A stretch of DNA of 62,837 nucleotides from an uncultured Trueperaceae bacterium (GCA_913057685.1 CAJXOA010000010.1:1-62837), one strand, 5' to 3'; shown: positions 27,235-36,830, counted from the stretch's first letter. Made by a program: numbers and translations. Notes: generated by a model from the sequence alone, not told the origin.

Positions 27235-29061
27235 GTGCGGCCGCCCCGCCCCCGTCCGGTTCGGCGTCCCCGCACCGCCGCGTGGCGGGCGGCGCTCGCC
27301 GTCGCGGTCGTCGTCGCCGTCGCCGGCCTCGCCCCCACCCCCGCGCGGGCGGCGGACGACCTGCCGCTGGCCGACGTCACGCCCGGCCTCGAGGGGTACG
27401 CCCTCACCGAAGGGCCCGGCGGCGTGCGCCGCATGGACGTCCGCGTCGTCGCCGTCCAGGCGCCCGACGGGCCCGGCTTCCCCCTGATCCTCGTGCGGGT
27501 CGGCGGCGCGTTCGTCGACGCCGTCGGCGGGGTCGCGGCCGGTATGAGCGGCAGCCCCGTGTACCTGAACGTGGACGGCGACGCCCGCCTCGCCGGCGCG
27601 ATCGGGTACGCCTTCCCCGACACCGACCACCGCCTCGCCCTCGTGACCCCCATCGGCACGATGCGGGCCCTCGAGGACGGCGACGGCGCACCGCCGGCGC
27701 GCCCCCCCGGCGCCGACCCGCTCGCGACGCCCGTCCTCGTGCACGGCGCCTCCCCCCGCGCCGTCCTGCACCTCCGCCCCGCGTTCGCGCGCGCCGGCCT
27801 GGACGTCGTCGCCGGTACGCCCGCCGGCGCGCCCGGCCTCGCCTCCGACCTCGCACCCGACCTCGCACCCGACCCCGTCCCGGGCGGCGCGCCCGCGCGC
27901 CTGCAGGGCGACGGCGCCGGCGCGTCCCCCAGCGACGCGGCGCCCGCGCCGCTCGCGCCGGGCGACGCGGCCGGCATCGCCCTCGCCTACGGCGACGTGA
28001 CGATCGCCGCCCTCGGGACCGTCACCGACGTGCGCGGCGACGACGTGTGGCTGCTCGGGCACCCGCTGCTGCGCAGCGGCCCGACCGACCTGACGGTCGT
28101 CCCCGCCGACGTCACCGCGATCGTGCCCAGCCGGACGCTGCCGTACAAGCTCGCGAACCTCCACGACCGGCCCGCCGCCCGCGCCGTGCGCGACGGAGCG
28201 GCCGGCGTCCTCGCGCGCCGCGCGGGCGAGCCCACCGGTATCCCCGTATCGGTCCGGGTCGACGCCCCCTCCGGCGCGACGACCCTCCGCACGCACGTCC
28301 CCGCCCACCCCGACCTCGCCCCGAGCGTCGTGGCGTCGGTCGTGCAGATGGCGGTCGACGGCGTCCGCGACCGCGTCGCGGGCGGCAGCGCCGACCTCGC
28401 CTGGGAGATCGCCTTCGCGGACGACCCGTCGATCCGCTTCGTCGAGCAGCGCCGCGACGACGACGACCTCGCGACCGCCGTCGCGCGCCTCGCCGCCGCC
28501 CCGGTCGACCTGCTCGCCGACAACCCGTTCCGCGAGGCGAACCTCGCGCGCCTCTCGCTGGTCGTCACCACCCACCCGGAACCACGCGACGTCGAGGTCG
28601 TCGAGGTGGCGCTCGAGCGCCCCACCGCCCCGCCCGGCGGGAGCGTCCCGGCGTTCGTGCGGCTGCAACCGTGGCGCGCCGACGCGGACGTCCGCACGAT
28701 CTCCGTGCCGCTCCCCGACGACGTCGAGCCGGGCCCGCTCGAGCTGACGGTCCGCGGGGCGTCGGTGCCCGACCCCCGCCGCGACGACCGGCCCGACGCC
28801 CCCCGCGACCCGCTCCGGCAAGCGATCAGCGACCTCCCCCCGATCCTCTCGTGGGGGGAGCTCCTCACCGCCCTCGAGAACCGCCCGCAGGCGCGGGAGG
28901 TGGTCGTGGAGATCCCCGGTACCGACCGGCCCCGCCGGCTCGCCCGCTTCGCGACCGACGGCGTCGCGACCGGCGTCCGGCACGTCACCGTCCAGGTGAC
29001 CTCCCCGAGCGACGCCCCCGCCCCCGACGACGCCCCGTCGAACGAAGGAGACGCCCCGTGA
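27235..29061 (+). CDS. Secreted protein of the SpoIVB/S55 peptidase family
   Basis: A 608-residue exported protein starting at GTG 27235, eight bases after mreB. A signal peptide (about 14-39, ending PARA) precedes a chymotrypsin-like S55 region with [12 protein letters not shown] (103-111), [10 protein letters not shown] and the histidine motif [12 protein letters not shown] (His276). In SpoIVB of Bacillus, as I recall it, the histidine motif precedes GMSGSP; here the order is reversed, so the fold may be permuted, or the two lineages may pair different halves. The C-terminal half is probably beta-rich. Its position between mreB and lpxD suggests envelope quality control or signalling. It overlaps lpxD by four bases. 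Proteolytic activity is unproven. Confidence 0.8.
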   Translation: MRPPRPRPVRRPRTAAWRAALAVAVVVAVAGLAPTPARAADDLPLADVTPGLEGYALTEGPGGVRRMDVRVVAVQAPDGPGFPLILVRVGGAFVDAVGGVAAGMSGSPVYLNVDGDARLAGAIGYAFPDTDHRLALVTPIGTMRALEDGDGAPPARPPGADPLATPVLVHGASPRAVLHLRPAFARAGLDVVAGTPAGAPGLASDLAPDLAPDPVPGGAPARLQGDGAGASPSDAAPAPLAPGDAAGIALAYGDVTIAALGTVTDVRGDDVWLLGHPLLRSGPTDLTVVPADVTAIVPSRTLPYKLANLHDRPAARAVRDGAAGVLARRAGEPTGIPVSVRVDAPSGATTLRTHVPAHPDLAPSVVASVVQMAVDGVRDRVAGGSADLAWEIAFADDPSIRFVEQRRDDDDLATAVARLAAAPVDLLADNPFREANLARLSLVVTTHPEPRDVEVVEVALERPTAPPGGSVPAFVRLQPWRADADVRTISVPLPDDVEPGPLELTVRGASVPDPRRDDRPDAPRDPLRQAISDLPPILSWGELLTALENRPQAREVVVEIPGTDRPRRLARFATDGVATGVRHVTVQVTSPSDAPAPDDAPSNEGDAP

Positions 29062-30092
29062 GCGACCCCGTCCCCACCGACGTCCTCGCGGACGCGATCG
29101 GCGCGACCCTCGAGGGGGAGGTCCGGACCGCCACCGGCCTCGCCCCGATCCCGGCGCCGCGCGCCGACCGCATCGTCGTCTGCCCCGACGACGACGCCCT
29201 CGCCACCACCCTCGCGGCGGACGGGGCGGAGGCGCTCGCCGCCGTCGTCGTCGACGCCTCCGCCGACGTCCCCCCCGGGGCGCCGCCGGTCCTCCGCCAC
29301 CCCGCACCCCGCCTCGCCCTCGCGCGCCTCACCCGCCGCTTCGACCCGACGCCGGTCCCCGCGCCCGGCATCGATCCGACCGCCCGGGTCGCGCCCGACG
29401 CGGACGTCGCCGCCGACGCGACGGTCGGTCCCGGCGCGATCCTCGGGGCGGGCGCCCGGGTGGGCGCCGGCGCGCGGATCGGGGCGCACGCCGTCGTGGC
29501 CGACGGCTGCACCGTCGGTCCCGCGTCGGTGCTGCACCCCCACGCGGTGCTCTACCCCGGCACGCACGTGGGGGCGCGCACCACCGTGCACGCCGGCGCG
29601 GTGCTGGGCGCCGACGGCTTCGGGTACGCCGCCGGCCCCGGCGGACCGGAGAAGATCCACCACCTGGGCGGCGTGGAGGTCGGCGACGACGTCGAGATCG
29701 GGGCGGGCACCTGCATCGACCGCGGGACGCTGGAGGCGACCCGCATCGGGGACGGAACGAAGATCGACAACCTCTGCCAGATCGGGCACAACGTCCGGAT
29801 CGGGCGGGTCTGCCTGATCGCCGGCACCTGCGCGATCGGCGGCAGCAGCGAACTCGGGGACGGCGTCGTGCTCGGCGGCGGTGCGGCACTCCGCGATCAC
29901 GTGCGGGTCGGCGACGGCGCGCAGGTCGCCGCCCGCGCCGGCGTCTCGAAGGACGTCCCGGCGGGCGAGGCGTGGGGCGGCACGCCGGCCGTGCCGATGC
30001 GGGCGTGGGCGCGGGAGCGCTACCTCGTCGGGCGCCTCGAAGCGATCTGGGCGTTCGTGCGGGCCGCCCGCCGCGCGGACGGCGACGCGTGA
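29058..30092 (+). CDS. lpxD: UDP-3-O-acylglucosamine N-acyltransferase LpxD
   Basis: Third step of lipid A synthesis: N-acylation of UDP-3-O-acyl-GlcN. The 344-residue protein has an N-terminal uridine-binding domain (about 1-95), then a left-handed beta helix of hexapeptide repeats (about 100-300; e.g. [18 protein letters not shown]), with the catalytic histidine region [12 protein letters not shown] and a C-terminal helix. GTG start within the preceding stop; GGAG seven bases upstream. First of six clustered lipid A-type genes. Confidence 0.94.
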   Translation: MSDPVPTDVLADAIGATLEGEVRTATGLAPIPAPRADRIVVCPDDDALATTLAADGAEALAAVVVDASADVPPGAPPVLRHPAPRLALARLTRRFDPTPVPAPGIDPTARVAPDADVAADATVGPGAILGAGARVGAGARIGAHAVVADGCTVGPASVLHPHAVLYPGTHVGARTTVHAGAVLGADGFGYAAGPGGPEKIHHLGGVEVGDDVEIGAGTCIDRGTLEATRIGDGTKIDNLCQIGHNVRIGRVCLIAGTCAIGGSSELGDGVVLGGGAALRDHVRVGDGAQVAARAGVSKDVPAGEAWGGTPAVPMRAWARERYLVGRLEAIWAFVRAARRADGDA

Positions 30093-30886
30093 GCGACGCC
30101 GCGACGCTGTCCGGCGTCGGGGTGCACGGCGGCCGCCCCGCCACCGTCCACCTCCACCGGCGGCCGGGCCCCGTCGCGTTCCTCGTGACGGGCACCGCGG
30201 TCCCCGCCACCCTCGACGCGGTCGCGGACGCCCGCGGGCGGACGGTCCTCGCGGCCGACGGCGTCCACGTCGCGACCGTCGAGCACCTGCTCGCCGCCCT
30301 GCACGTCGCGGGCATCTGGTCGGACCTGCTCGTCGAGGTGGACGGCGACGAACTCCCCATCCTCGACGGGTCCGCCGGCCCCTGGCGGGACGCGCTCGCG
30401 GACCTGGCGGCCCCCGCGCCGTTCCCGAAGCCCCCCGCCCCCCTCGCGCCCCCGGCGGAGGGCGTCGCGGTCGCCACCGGCGACGCGCACGCACGCCTCA
30501 CGCCCGGCCCGACGTCGCTGGACGTCACCATCCACTACGACCACCCCGCCGTCGGGACGCAGGCGTGGGCGGGGGGCGTGGACGCGTGGGGGGCGCTGCT
30601 CGACGCCCGCACGTTCGGGTTCGCCGCCGACGCCGACGCGCTCCGCGCCGCCGGCCTGGCCGCGGGCGCGTCGCCGGCGAATGCTATCGTCTTCGGCGAC
30701 GATGCCCCGCCGGTCCTCCGCCGTCCCGACGAACCCGTCCGCCACAAGGCGCTGGACGCGCTCGGGGACCTGTACCTGCTCGGCCGGCCGTTCGCCGGCC
30801 GCCTTCGCGTGACGCGCGGCGGGCACGCCCTCCACCACGCCCTGGCGCGCGCCCTCGCGCGCGCCACCACCGAGGCGCCGGCGTGA
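30089..30886 (+). CDS. lpxC: UDP-3-O-acyl-GlcNAc deacetylase LpxC
   Basis: Zinc-dependent committed step of lipid A synthesis. The 265-residue protein is about 40 residues shorter than the E. coli enzyme but keeps the active site: Glu65-His66 (VEHLLAAL), ARTFGF, His219-Lys220 and Asp223 ([12 protein letters not shown]), and His246 (GGHALHH). These correspond to the zinc ligands and the catalytic acid/base residues. GTGA overlaps on both sides show tight coupling to lpxD and the oxidoreductase gene. Confidence 0.94.
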   Translation: MSDAATLSGVGVHGGRPATVHLHRRPGPVAFLVTGTAVPATLDAVADARGRTVLAADGVHVATVEHLLAALHVAGIWSDLLVEVDGDELPILDGSAGPWRDALADLAAPAPFPKPPAPLAPPAEGVAVATGDAHARLTPGPTSLDVTIHYDHPAVGTQAWAGGVDAWGALLDARTFGFAADADALRAAGLAAGASPANAIVFGDDAPPVLRRPDEPVRHKALDALGDLYLLGRPFAGRLRVTRGGHALHHALARALARATTEAPA

Positions 30887-31896
30887 CGCCCCCCGACGCG
30901 CCGGTCCGCGTCGCAGTGATCGGCGTCGGGGTGATGGGGCGCCACCACGCCCGCAACTACCTGGCGCTGCCCGGCGCCGACCTGGTCGCGGTCGTCGATC
31001 CCGACCCCGACGCGCGGGCGCGCGCCGAACGGGAGTTCGGGGTGCCCACCCACCCCGACGTGCGCACGCTGCTCGCAACGACCGCCGTCGACGCCGCCAG
31101 CGTCGTCGCGCCCACCCGCCACCACTACGCCCTCACCGACGCGTTGATGGCGGCCGGCGTGCACGTCCTCGTCGAGAAGCCGGTCACCGCCACCGTCGAG
31201 GAGGCCGAAGCGCTCGTGCGCCGCTCCCGCGAACTCGGGGTGGTCCTCCAGGTCGGGCACATCACCCGCTTCTTCCGGGCGGTGCAGCTGCTGCAGGAAC
31301 GCGTCGAGGCGCCGTACCTCGTCGAGGCGCGCCGCCTCGCGCAGCAGGCCCGCATCACCGACGTCGGGGTGGTCCTGGACCTGATGATCCACGACATCGA
31401 CATCGTCCTCGGGCTGGTCGGAGCGGACCTGCGCGACGTGACGGTCTCGGGCTTCACGCTGAACGACGACCAGGTCGGCGAGGACGTCGCGGCGGCGCAA
31501 CTGACGTTCGCGAACGGCGCCGTCGCGCGCCTCCTCGCCTCGCGCGTCGCCCCCGACGCGGAACGCACCCTCGTCGTCGCGGAGCGCGACCGGACGTTCC
31601 GCGTCGACTTCCTGCGCGAGCCCCACACCGAGATCGCCGTCTACCGTTCGCGTCCCGACGCGACCGGCGACACGCACGTCCGCAGCGACCTGCAGGTCGT
31701 CGCGGAGGACAACCCCCTGCGCGAGGAGCTCGCGCACTTCCTCGCCCGCCTCGGCGGCGACGTCGCCCCCATCGGGACGCTGGAGGACGACCTCCGCAGC
31801 CTGCGGGTCGCGACGGACCTGGTGCGTCGCCTCGACGCGCGCGACGCGGCACCGACGGCGTCCGCGGCGGCCGTCGCGGACCCTGGGGTACGCTGA
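30883..31896 (+). CDS. Gfo/Idh/MocA-family oxidoreductase in the lpx cluster
   Basis: NAD(P)-dependent sugar dehydrogenase-like protein of 337 residues. The Rossmann start AVIGVGVMGRHHARNY and the EKPVT motif (with catalytic-type Lys) are clear; the C-terminal beta domain has GVVLDLMIHDIDIV. In Acidithiobacillus the related GnnA oxidises UDP-GlcNAc at C3 so that lipid A carries a 3-amino sugar. Its place between lpxC and fabZ makes a GnnA-like role attractive, but no DegT-type GnnB aminotransferase is adjacent. Its stop overlaps the last bases of the fabZ -10 box. Confidence 0.85.
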   Translation: MTPPDAPVRVAVIGVGVMGRHHARNYLALPGADLVAVVDPDPDARARAEREFGVPTHPDVRTLLATTAVDAASVVAPTRHHYALTDALMAAGVHVLVEKPVTATVEEAEALVRRSRELGVVLQVGHITRFFRAVQLLQERVEAPYLVEARRLAQQARITDVGVVLDLMIHDIDIVLGLVGADLRDVTVSGFTLNDDQVGEDVAAAQLTFANGAVARLLASRVAPDAERTLVVAERDRTFRVDFLREPHTEIAVYRSRPDATGDTHVRSDLQVVAEDNPLREELAHFLARLGGDVAPIGTLEDDLRSLRVATDLVRRLDARDAAPTASAAAVADPGVR

Positions 31897-31900
31897 GCGC
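31887..31900 (+). promoter_or_regulatory. Internal leaderless-type promoter of fabZ
   Basis: GGTACGCT (TACGCT 31889-31894), six bases, GTG at 31901. The box ends in the TGA stop of the oxidoreductase gene. It would let fabZ-lpxA-lpxB be transcribed separately. Confidence 0.6.
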
Positions 31901-32320
31901 GTGAACGACGACCCGCGCGCGGTGCTGCCGCACCGCTACCCGTTCCTGCTCGTCGACCGCCTGGTCTCCCAGGAGGGCGACGCCTTCGTCGCGAGGAAGA
32001 ACGTGACGATCAACGAACCGTTCTTCGTCGGGCACTTCCCCACCGAACCGGTCATGCCCGGCGTGCTGATCCTCGAGGCGCTCGCGCAGGCGGCCGCCCT
32101 CGGGCTCGCCGCCCGCGAGGGGTTCGAGGGCGGCGAGGTCGGCTACTTCGCCGGCATCGACGAGGCCCGCTTCCGCCGCAAGGTCGTGCCCGGCGACGTG
32201 CTGGAGTTGACCGGCACCATCACCGCCTTCCGGCGGGGCGTCGCCCGCGTCGACGCGCGCGCGCTCGTCGACGGCGAGACCGCCGCGGACGCCAAGCTCT
32301 CCTTCGTCTACCGCCCCTGA
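31901..32320 (+). CDS. fabZ: 3-hydroxyacyl-ACP dehydratase FabZ
   Basis: Hot-dog-fold enzyme that dehydrates 3-hydroxyacyl-ACP in fatty acid elongation and competes with LpxA/LpxD for hydroxyacyl substrate. The 139-residue protein has LPHRYPFLLVDR, the catalytic His in FFVGHFPTEPVMPGV and the catalytic Glu in ILEALAQ. The fabZ-lpxA pairing is the usual bacterial arrangement. Confidence 0.96.
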   Translation: MNDDPRAVLPHRYPFLLVDRLVSQEGDAFVARKNVTINEPFFVGHFPTEPVMPGVLILEALAQAAALGLAAREGFEGGEVGYFAGIDEARFRRKVVPGDVLELTGTITAFRRGVARVDARALVDGETAADAKLSFVYRP

Positions 32321-32324
32321 CGCC

Positions 32325-33095
32325 GTGGCGGACGTCCACCCGAGCGCCGTGGTGGACCCCGCCGCCCGCCTCGCGGCGGGCGTCACGGTCGGCCCGTTCT
32401 GCGTCGTCGAGGGGGACGTCGAGGTCGACGCCGACGCGCGCCTGCTGCCCGGCACCGTGCTGTTCGGCGGCACGCGCGTCGGGCCGCGCGCCGTGCTCGG
32501 CCCGTACGCGACGCTCGGCGGCGCCCCGATGGACGACGGCTGGGAGGGCGGCGCGAGCGAGGTGCACGTCGGTGCCGACGCGCAGCTGCGGGACTTCGTC
32601 AGCGTCCACCGCGCCAGCACGCCCGGTGGGGCGACGCGGATCGGCGACGGCAGCCTCGTCATGAGTTACGCGCACGTCTCGCACGACGTGCAGGTCGGGC
32701 GCGGCGTGACCCTGACCACCACCGTCCAGCTCGGCGGGTACGCCGAAATCCACGACCACGCGGTGCTCGGCGCGGGCGCGATGGTGCACCAGTTCACCCG
32801 CGTCGGGGCGTACGCGATGGTCGGCGCGGACAGCGCCGTCAACCGCGACGTCCTGCCGTACACGTTGGCGCGCGGCAGCATGGCGGAACACTTCCGCCTG
32901 AACGGCGTGGGGCTCCACCGGCACGGGATCGACGGCGACCGCTACCGGACGCTGGAGCAGGCGGTCCGAGCGATCCGGCGGGGCGACGAGGCGGCGTTCG
33001 ACGCGCTCGCCGACGCGCATGCGGACGTCGCGGCGATGCGGGTGTTCCGCGCCGCCAGCCGGCGCGGCCTCGCGCGCTTCCGGGGCCGCCGGTGA
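32325..33095 (+). CDS. lpxA: UDP-GlcNAc O-acyltransferase LpxA
   Basis: First lipid A step: acyl transfer from ACP to UDP-GlcNAc (or UDP-GlcNAc3N). The 256-residue protein is a hexapeptide beta helix with the catalytic His region VMSYAHVSHDVQVG, then AMVHQFTRVGAYAMVG and a C-terminal helical domain (LNGVGLHRHGI). Four bases separate it from fabZ, and no Shine-Dalgarno site is seen, so coupling is likely. It overlaps lpxB by four bases. Confidence 0.94.
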   Translation: MADVHPSAVVDPAARLAAGVTVGPFCVVEGDVEVDADARLLPGTVLFGGTRVGPRAVLGPYATLGGAPMDDGWEGGASEVHVGADAQLRDFVSVHRASTPGGATRIGDGSLVMSYAHVSHDVQVGRGVTLTTTVQLGGYAEIHDHAVLGAGAMVHQFTRVGAYAMVGADSAVNRDVLPYTLARGSMAEHFRLNGVGLHRHGIDGDRYRTLEQAVRAIRRGDEAAFDALADAHADVAAMRVFRAASRRGLARFRGRR

Positions 33096-34321
33096 GCGAC
33101 CCCGCTCCGGGGACCGACCGGGAGGTCGTGCTCGTCAGCAACGGCCCCGGCGAACTGCTCACGTGGGCGAAACCGGTGTTCGACGCCCTCCGGACGCACG
33201 ACCCCGACCTGCCGGTCCGCATCGCGTTGATCCCCTGCCAGTTCGCGTCGGGCCGGGAGGCGGAGATCGCGGGGACGTTCGGGGCGGACGCCGTCACGAC
33301 CCCCGCGCAGTTCCTCCGCACCGTCCCGGCGGGCCGCGCGCCCGCGGGGCTCGGTGCGGCGCGCGGCGTGGTGCTGCAGGTGGGGGGCGGCGTGCAGCAC
33401 GCCGCGGCGCTCGCCGCCCGCCTCGGGCACCCGCTGCACCGCTACGCCTTCACCGCCCACCGGCACCGCCGCGTCGCGCGCCTGTACGTCCCCGACGCCC
33501 GCACCGCCCGCCGGGCGGTCCGGCGCGGCACCCCGAGCGCGCGCGTCGAGGTCGCCGGCAACCTGGTCGCCGACGTCCTGCAGGACACCCCGCCCACGCC
33601 GGACGCCGGCACCCCGCACCTGCTGGTGATGCCGGGCAGCCGCGACGCGTTCGCGCGGGTGTTGATCCCGGCGTTCCTCGCGGTCGTCGACGCGCTCGCG
33701 CCGCACCATCCGGACGCGCGCTTCGTGTGGCCGGTCAGCCGCATGCTGTCCGACGCCGCGATCCGCGACGGGATCGCCGGCACCGACGCCGCGGTGTTGG
33801 GCGGCGTCGGCGGACGCCGCGACGGCGACGTCGTCGTCACCCCGTCGGGGGGGCGGGTGGAGATGGTGCCCGACACGGGCCGCCACCCGCACCTGCGGGC
33901 GGCCGACCTGGCGCTCACGATCCCCGGCACGAACACCCTGGAGTTGGGGGTGGCGGGCATCCCGGCGTTGGTGGTGCTGCCGATGAACGCCCCCGAACGC
34001 ATTCCGCTCGAGGGGGCGGGACACTGGTTGGGGCTGCTGCCGTGGGTCGGACCGCCGCTCAAGCGGGCGGCGGTCCGGACGTTCGTCGAGCGCCTCGACC
34101 AGCCGGTGTCGCTCCCCAACCGCATCGCGGACGACGCGCCGTTCGAGGAGGTCAAGGGCGTCGTCGAGCCCACCGACCTCGCGCGCCGCCTCGACGCGAT
34201 GCTGGCCGACCCCGCCGACCTCGCCGACCGCCGCGCGCGGTTGGCGGCGAGCATGCCGCGGCCCGGCGCCGCCGCGACCGTCGTGCAGGGCGTCCTCGCG
34301 GCGTTGGGGGGCGCGCCGTGA
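33092..34321 (+). CDS. lpxB: Lipid-A-disaccharide synthase-like glycosyltransferase
   Basis: LpxB joins two acylated glucosamine units into the lipid A disaccharide. The 409-residue protein matches the LpxB fold: EVVLVSNGPGELLTWAKPV at the start, a long middle Rossmann region and the donor-site motif ADLALTIPGTNTLELGVAGIP, then LPNRIAD. It looks closer to the LpxB-related proteins known from cyanobacteria than to E. coli LpxB, so the assignment rests partly on its place after lpxA. GTGA overlap with the following exporter gene. Confidence 0.85.
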   Translation: MSDPAPGTDREVVLVSNGPGELLTWAKPVFDALRTHDPDLPVRIALIPCQFASGREAEIAGTFGADAVTTPAQFLRTVPAGRAPAGLGAARGVVLQVGGGVQHAAALAARLGHPLHRYAFTAHRHRRVARLYVPDARTARRAVRRGTPSARVEVAGNLVADVLQDTPPTPDAGTPHLLVMPGSRDAFARVLIPAFLAVVDALAPHHPDARFVWPVSRMLSDAAIRDGIAGTDAAVLGGVGGRRDGDVVVTPSGGRVEMVPDTGRHPHLRAADLALTIPGTNTLELGVAGIPALVVLPMNAPERIPLEGAGHWLGLLPWVGPPLKRAAVRTFVERLDQPVSLPNRIADDAPFEEVKGVVEPTDLARRLDAMLADPADLADRRARLAASMPRPGAAATVVQGVLAALGGAP

Positions 34322-36048
34322 ACGCCGCACGGACGCTCCGCCCGTACGGGCCTGCGGGGTGGGCGGGGGCGACGGCGGCGGCGGTCGCGGGCGTCCTGCG
34401 CGTCGCGGTCGTCCCGGCGTTCGTCCCGCCGCTCCTCGACCGCGTGATCGTCGCCGGCGACCTCGCCGCCCTCCCCCGCGTCCTCGCGGTCACCGGCCTC
34501 GTCGCGGTCGCCGCCGCGCTGGCGCTGGCGCTGCAGGACGCCCTGCTGGCGCGCGCCGGCGCGCGCCTGGCGGCCGACCGGCGGGAGGCGGTCTACCGGC
34601 GCCTACTCGCCCGCACGCCGGGGCGGCTCCCCGGCACGTCGGGAGGGCTCGCCGGACGCCTCCCCGCCGACCTTCGCGAGATCGAGCTCTTCCACCAGGG
34701 CGGCCTCGGCACCCTGGTGGCGGAGTCCACCGCCATCGTCGTCATCGTCGGGCTGCTCGCCTGGCGCGACCCGGTCGCGACCCTCGCCCTCGTGGCGCTG
34801 GGCGTCCCCATCGGCCTACTGATGCAGCGGCTGGGGCGGCACCTGCGGCGCCAAGCGACCCGCGCGCAGGCCGGCACCGAAGCGGTCGCCGGGGACGTGC
34901 AGGAGGGCCTCCGCCACCACGCGGTCGCTCGCGCGTTCGGTGCGGAGGCGTTCCTGATGCGGCGCTTCGCGCGCGCCAACGCCGCGACCCGCGCGGCGGG
35001 CGCCCGGCGGGGGGCGTGGGCGGCGCTGCAGGTCCCCGCCAGCCAGGTGGCGGTGTTCCTGGCGTTGGCGGTCCTCGTGTCGCTCCTCGCCGGCCGGGCG
35101 GCGGCGGGCGCCCTGAGCGTCGGGGAGGTCGCGGAGTACCTGACCCTCGTTGCGCTGCTCGCGAACCCCGCGCAGTTGCTGCCACGCGGTTACGCGCTGG
35201 CGGTGCAGGCCCGCGCCGCGGACGCCCGCCTCGCGGACCTCGAGGCGGACGAAGGTCCCCAGGTCGCCGCCGCCGGCGGCCCGGGGACCGACGTACCGAG
35301 GACCGACGAACCGAGGACCGACGAAGCGGCGACCGACGCGACGGCGGAGGCCGCGCCGAATGCGGCGGCAGGGTCGGTGGGGGGCGGCGACGGCCTCGTG
35401 CTCGACGACGTCTGGTTGCGGCACGCCGGCGGGCCGTGGCTCCTACGGGGCGCCACGGTGCGCCTGCCCCCGACCGGACTGGTGGCGCTCACCGGCGAGA
35501 GCGGCGCGGGGAAATCCAGCCTGGTCGCCGCCCTGCTCGGGTTCCTGCCCCCCGAACGCGGCGCGATCCGCTGGGCGGGCGCGCCGCTGCAGCCACGCAC
35601 GACGGTCGCGTGGGTGCCGCAATCGATGGACCTGCTGCGCGGCAGCCTCCGCGACAACCTGACGCTCGGGGCGGCGTACGACGACGCGGCGCTGCACGCC
35701 GCCCTCGCCGCGGTCGGGCTGGAGGCGGTCGTCGCGGCGCGGGCGGGCGGCCTCGACGCGGAGCTCGCGGAGGACGGCGCGGGGCTGTCCGGTGGGCAAC
35801 GCCAACGCCTGGCGGTGGCGCGCGCCCTGCTGCGCGAGCCGGCGGTCCTGGTGCTCGACGAGCCCAGCGCGGCGTTGGATACGGCGTCGGAGGCGGCGCT
35901 CGTCGCGACGCTGCGGCGCGAGGCGCACCGCCGCCTGGTGGTCGTCGTCGCGCACCGCGACGCCGTGCGCGCCGCCGCGGACGTCGTCCTCGCAATGGTG
36001 GACGCCCACCTGCGCGTGCGGGCGGCCCACGTGCCGGGGGACGCGTGA
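34318..36048 (+). CDS. MsbA-like ABC exporter (half-transporter)
   Basis: A 576-residue exporter with an N-terminal membrane domain (six helices, about 15-300) and C-terminal ATPase: Walker A TGESGAGKSSL, Q-loop WVPQSMDLLRGSLRDNL, signature LSGGQRQRLAVARALL, Walker B VLVLDEPSAALD and H-loop VVAHRD. Position after lpxB suggests flipping of lipid A across the inner membrane. The linker between domains (about 323-345) is built from 15-base tandem repeats encoding Thr-Asp-x-Pro-Arg units. Substrate is inferred from context. Confidence 0.85.
   Translation: MNAARTLRPYGPAGWAGATAAAVAGVLRVAVVPAFVPPLLDRVIVAGDLAALPRVLAVTGLVAVAAALALALQDALLARAGARLAADRREAVYRRLLARTPGRLPGTSGGLAGRLPADLREIELFHQGGLGTLVAESTAIVVIVGLLAWRDPVATLALVALGVPIGLLMQRLGRHLRRQATRAQAGTEAVAGDVQEGLRHHAVARAFGAEAFLMRRFARANAATRAAGARRGAWAALQVPASQVAVFLALAVLVSLLAGRAAAGALSVGEVAEYLTLVALLANPAQLLPRGYALAVQARAADARLADLEADEGPQVAAAGGPGTDVPRTDEPRTDEAATDATAEAAPNAAAGSVGGGDGLVLDDVWLRHAGGPWLLRGATVRLPPTGLVALTGESGAGKSSLVAALLGFLPPERGAIRWAGAPLQPRTTVAWVPQSMDLLRGSLRDNLTLGAAYDDAALHAALAAVGLEAVVAARAGGLDAELAEDGAGLSGGQRQRLAVARALLREPAVLVLDEPSAALDTASEAALVATLRREAHRRLVVVVAHRDAVRAAADVVLAMVDAHLRVRAAHVPGDA
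35285..35344 (+). repeat. 15-bp tandem repeat in the exporter linker
   Basis: Four in-frame units of a GGACCGACGAACCGA-like 15-mer (the first three nearly identical, the fourth diverged). They code for the charged linker and could change copy number without a frameshift. Confidence 0.7.
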
Positions 36049-36830
36049 GCGGGGGCGCGGGCGGACCCCACGGCGCGGTGCCCGACCTGTACGACGACGT
36101 CGCGCTGTACGACCTCCTGCACGCCGGCTACCGCGACGACCTGGCGTTCTACCGCACCGTCGCGCTCGACCACCCGGGCGTCGGCGTCGAGATCGGCGCG
36201 GGCGCCGCGCGCGTCACGCCCGACCTGGCGCGCCTCGCCGAACGCGTCGTCGCCGTCGAGCCGTCCGCCGCCATGCGGGCGGCGGGCGCCGCGCGCCTCG
36301 CGGCGCACGGGCTGGACGACGCCGTCACGTGGCGCCCGACCCCCCTCGAGGAGGGCCCGAGCGTCGAGCCGGGCGGGTACGCGTGGGTCGTCGCCCCCTT
36401 CCACGTCCTGAACGAAGTCCCACCCCTCGAGGGGCAGGACCGCCTGCTGCGCGCGGCCCGCGCGGCGTTGGCGGACGACGGGGTGTTCGCCTTCGATGCG
36501 TTCGCGCCCCCGAACGACGTCTCGAACGACGTCCCGACGTTGGAGATCGACCACGCGGACGCGGAGGGGCGCCACGTGACCGCCTGGCGGGTGCGGCGCT
36601 ACGACCCGGTCCGCCAGACGCTCGTCAGCCGCTGGGTGGTGGACGTCACCGGTGCGGACGGGACGGTGGTGCGGCGGCACGCGCGGCTGGTGCAGTGGGC
36701 CTGGCACCGCTTCGAACTGGAGCGGGCGTTGCGGGCGGCGGGCTTCGGTCGCGTCCGCCTGTTCGGCGACCTCGACCGGCGTCCGGTCGGCGACGACCTC
36801 GTGCGGTTCGTCGGGCTCGCCCGACCCTGA
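36045..36830 (+). CDS. SAM-dependent class I methyltransferase
   Basis: A 261-residue methyltransferase. Motif I is VGVEIGAGAARVTPDLA, preceded by YDLLHAGYRDDLAFY; the acidic residue of motif II is in VVAVEPSAAM, and a NEV motif (FHVLNEVPPLEGQDRLLRAA) follows. The final gene of the coupled envelope block (GTGA overlap with the exporter). The substrate is unknown; modification of a lipid, sugar or small molecule is possible. Confidence 0.82.
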   Translation: MSGGAGGPHGAVPDLYDDVALYDLLHAGYRDDLAFYRTVALDHPGVGVEIGAGAARVTPDLARLAERVVAVEPSAAMRAAGAARLAAHGLDDAVTWRPTPLEEGPSVEPGGYAWVVAPFHVLNEVPPLEGQDRLLRAARAALADDGVFAFDAFAPPNDVSNDVPTLEIDHADAEGRHVTAWRVRRYDPVRQTLVSRWVVDVTGADGTVVRRHARLVQWAWHRFELERALRAAGFGRVRLFGDLDRRPVGDDLVRFVGLARP

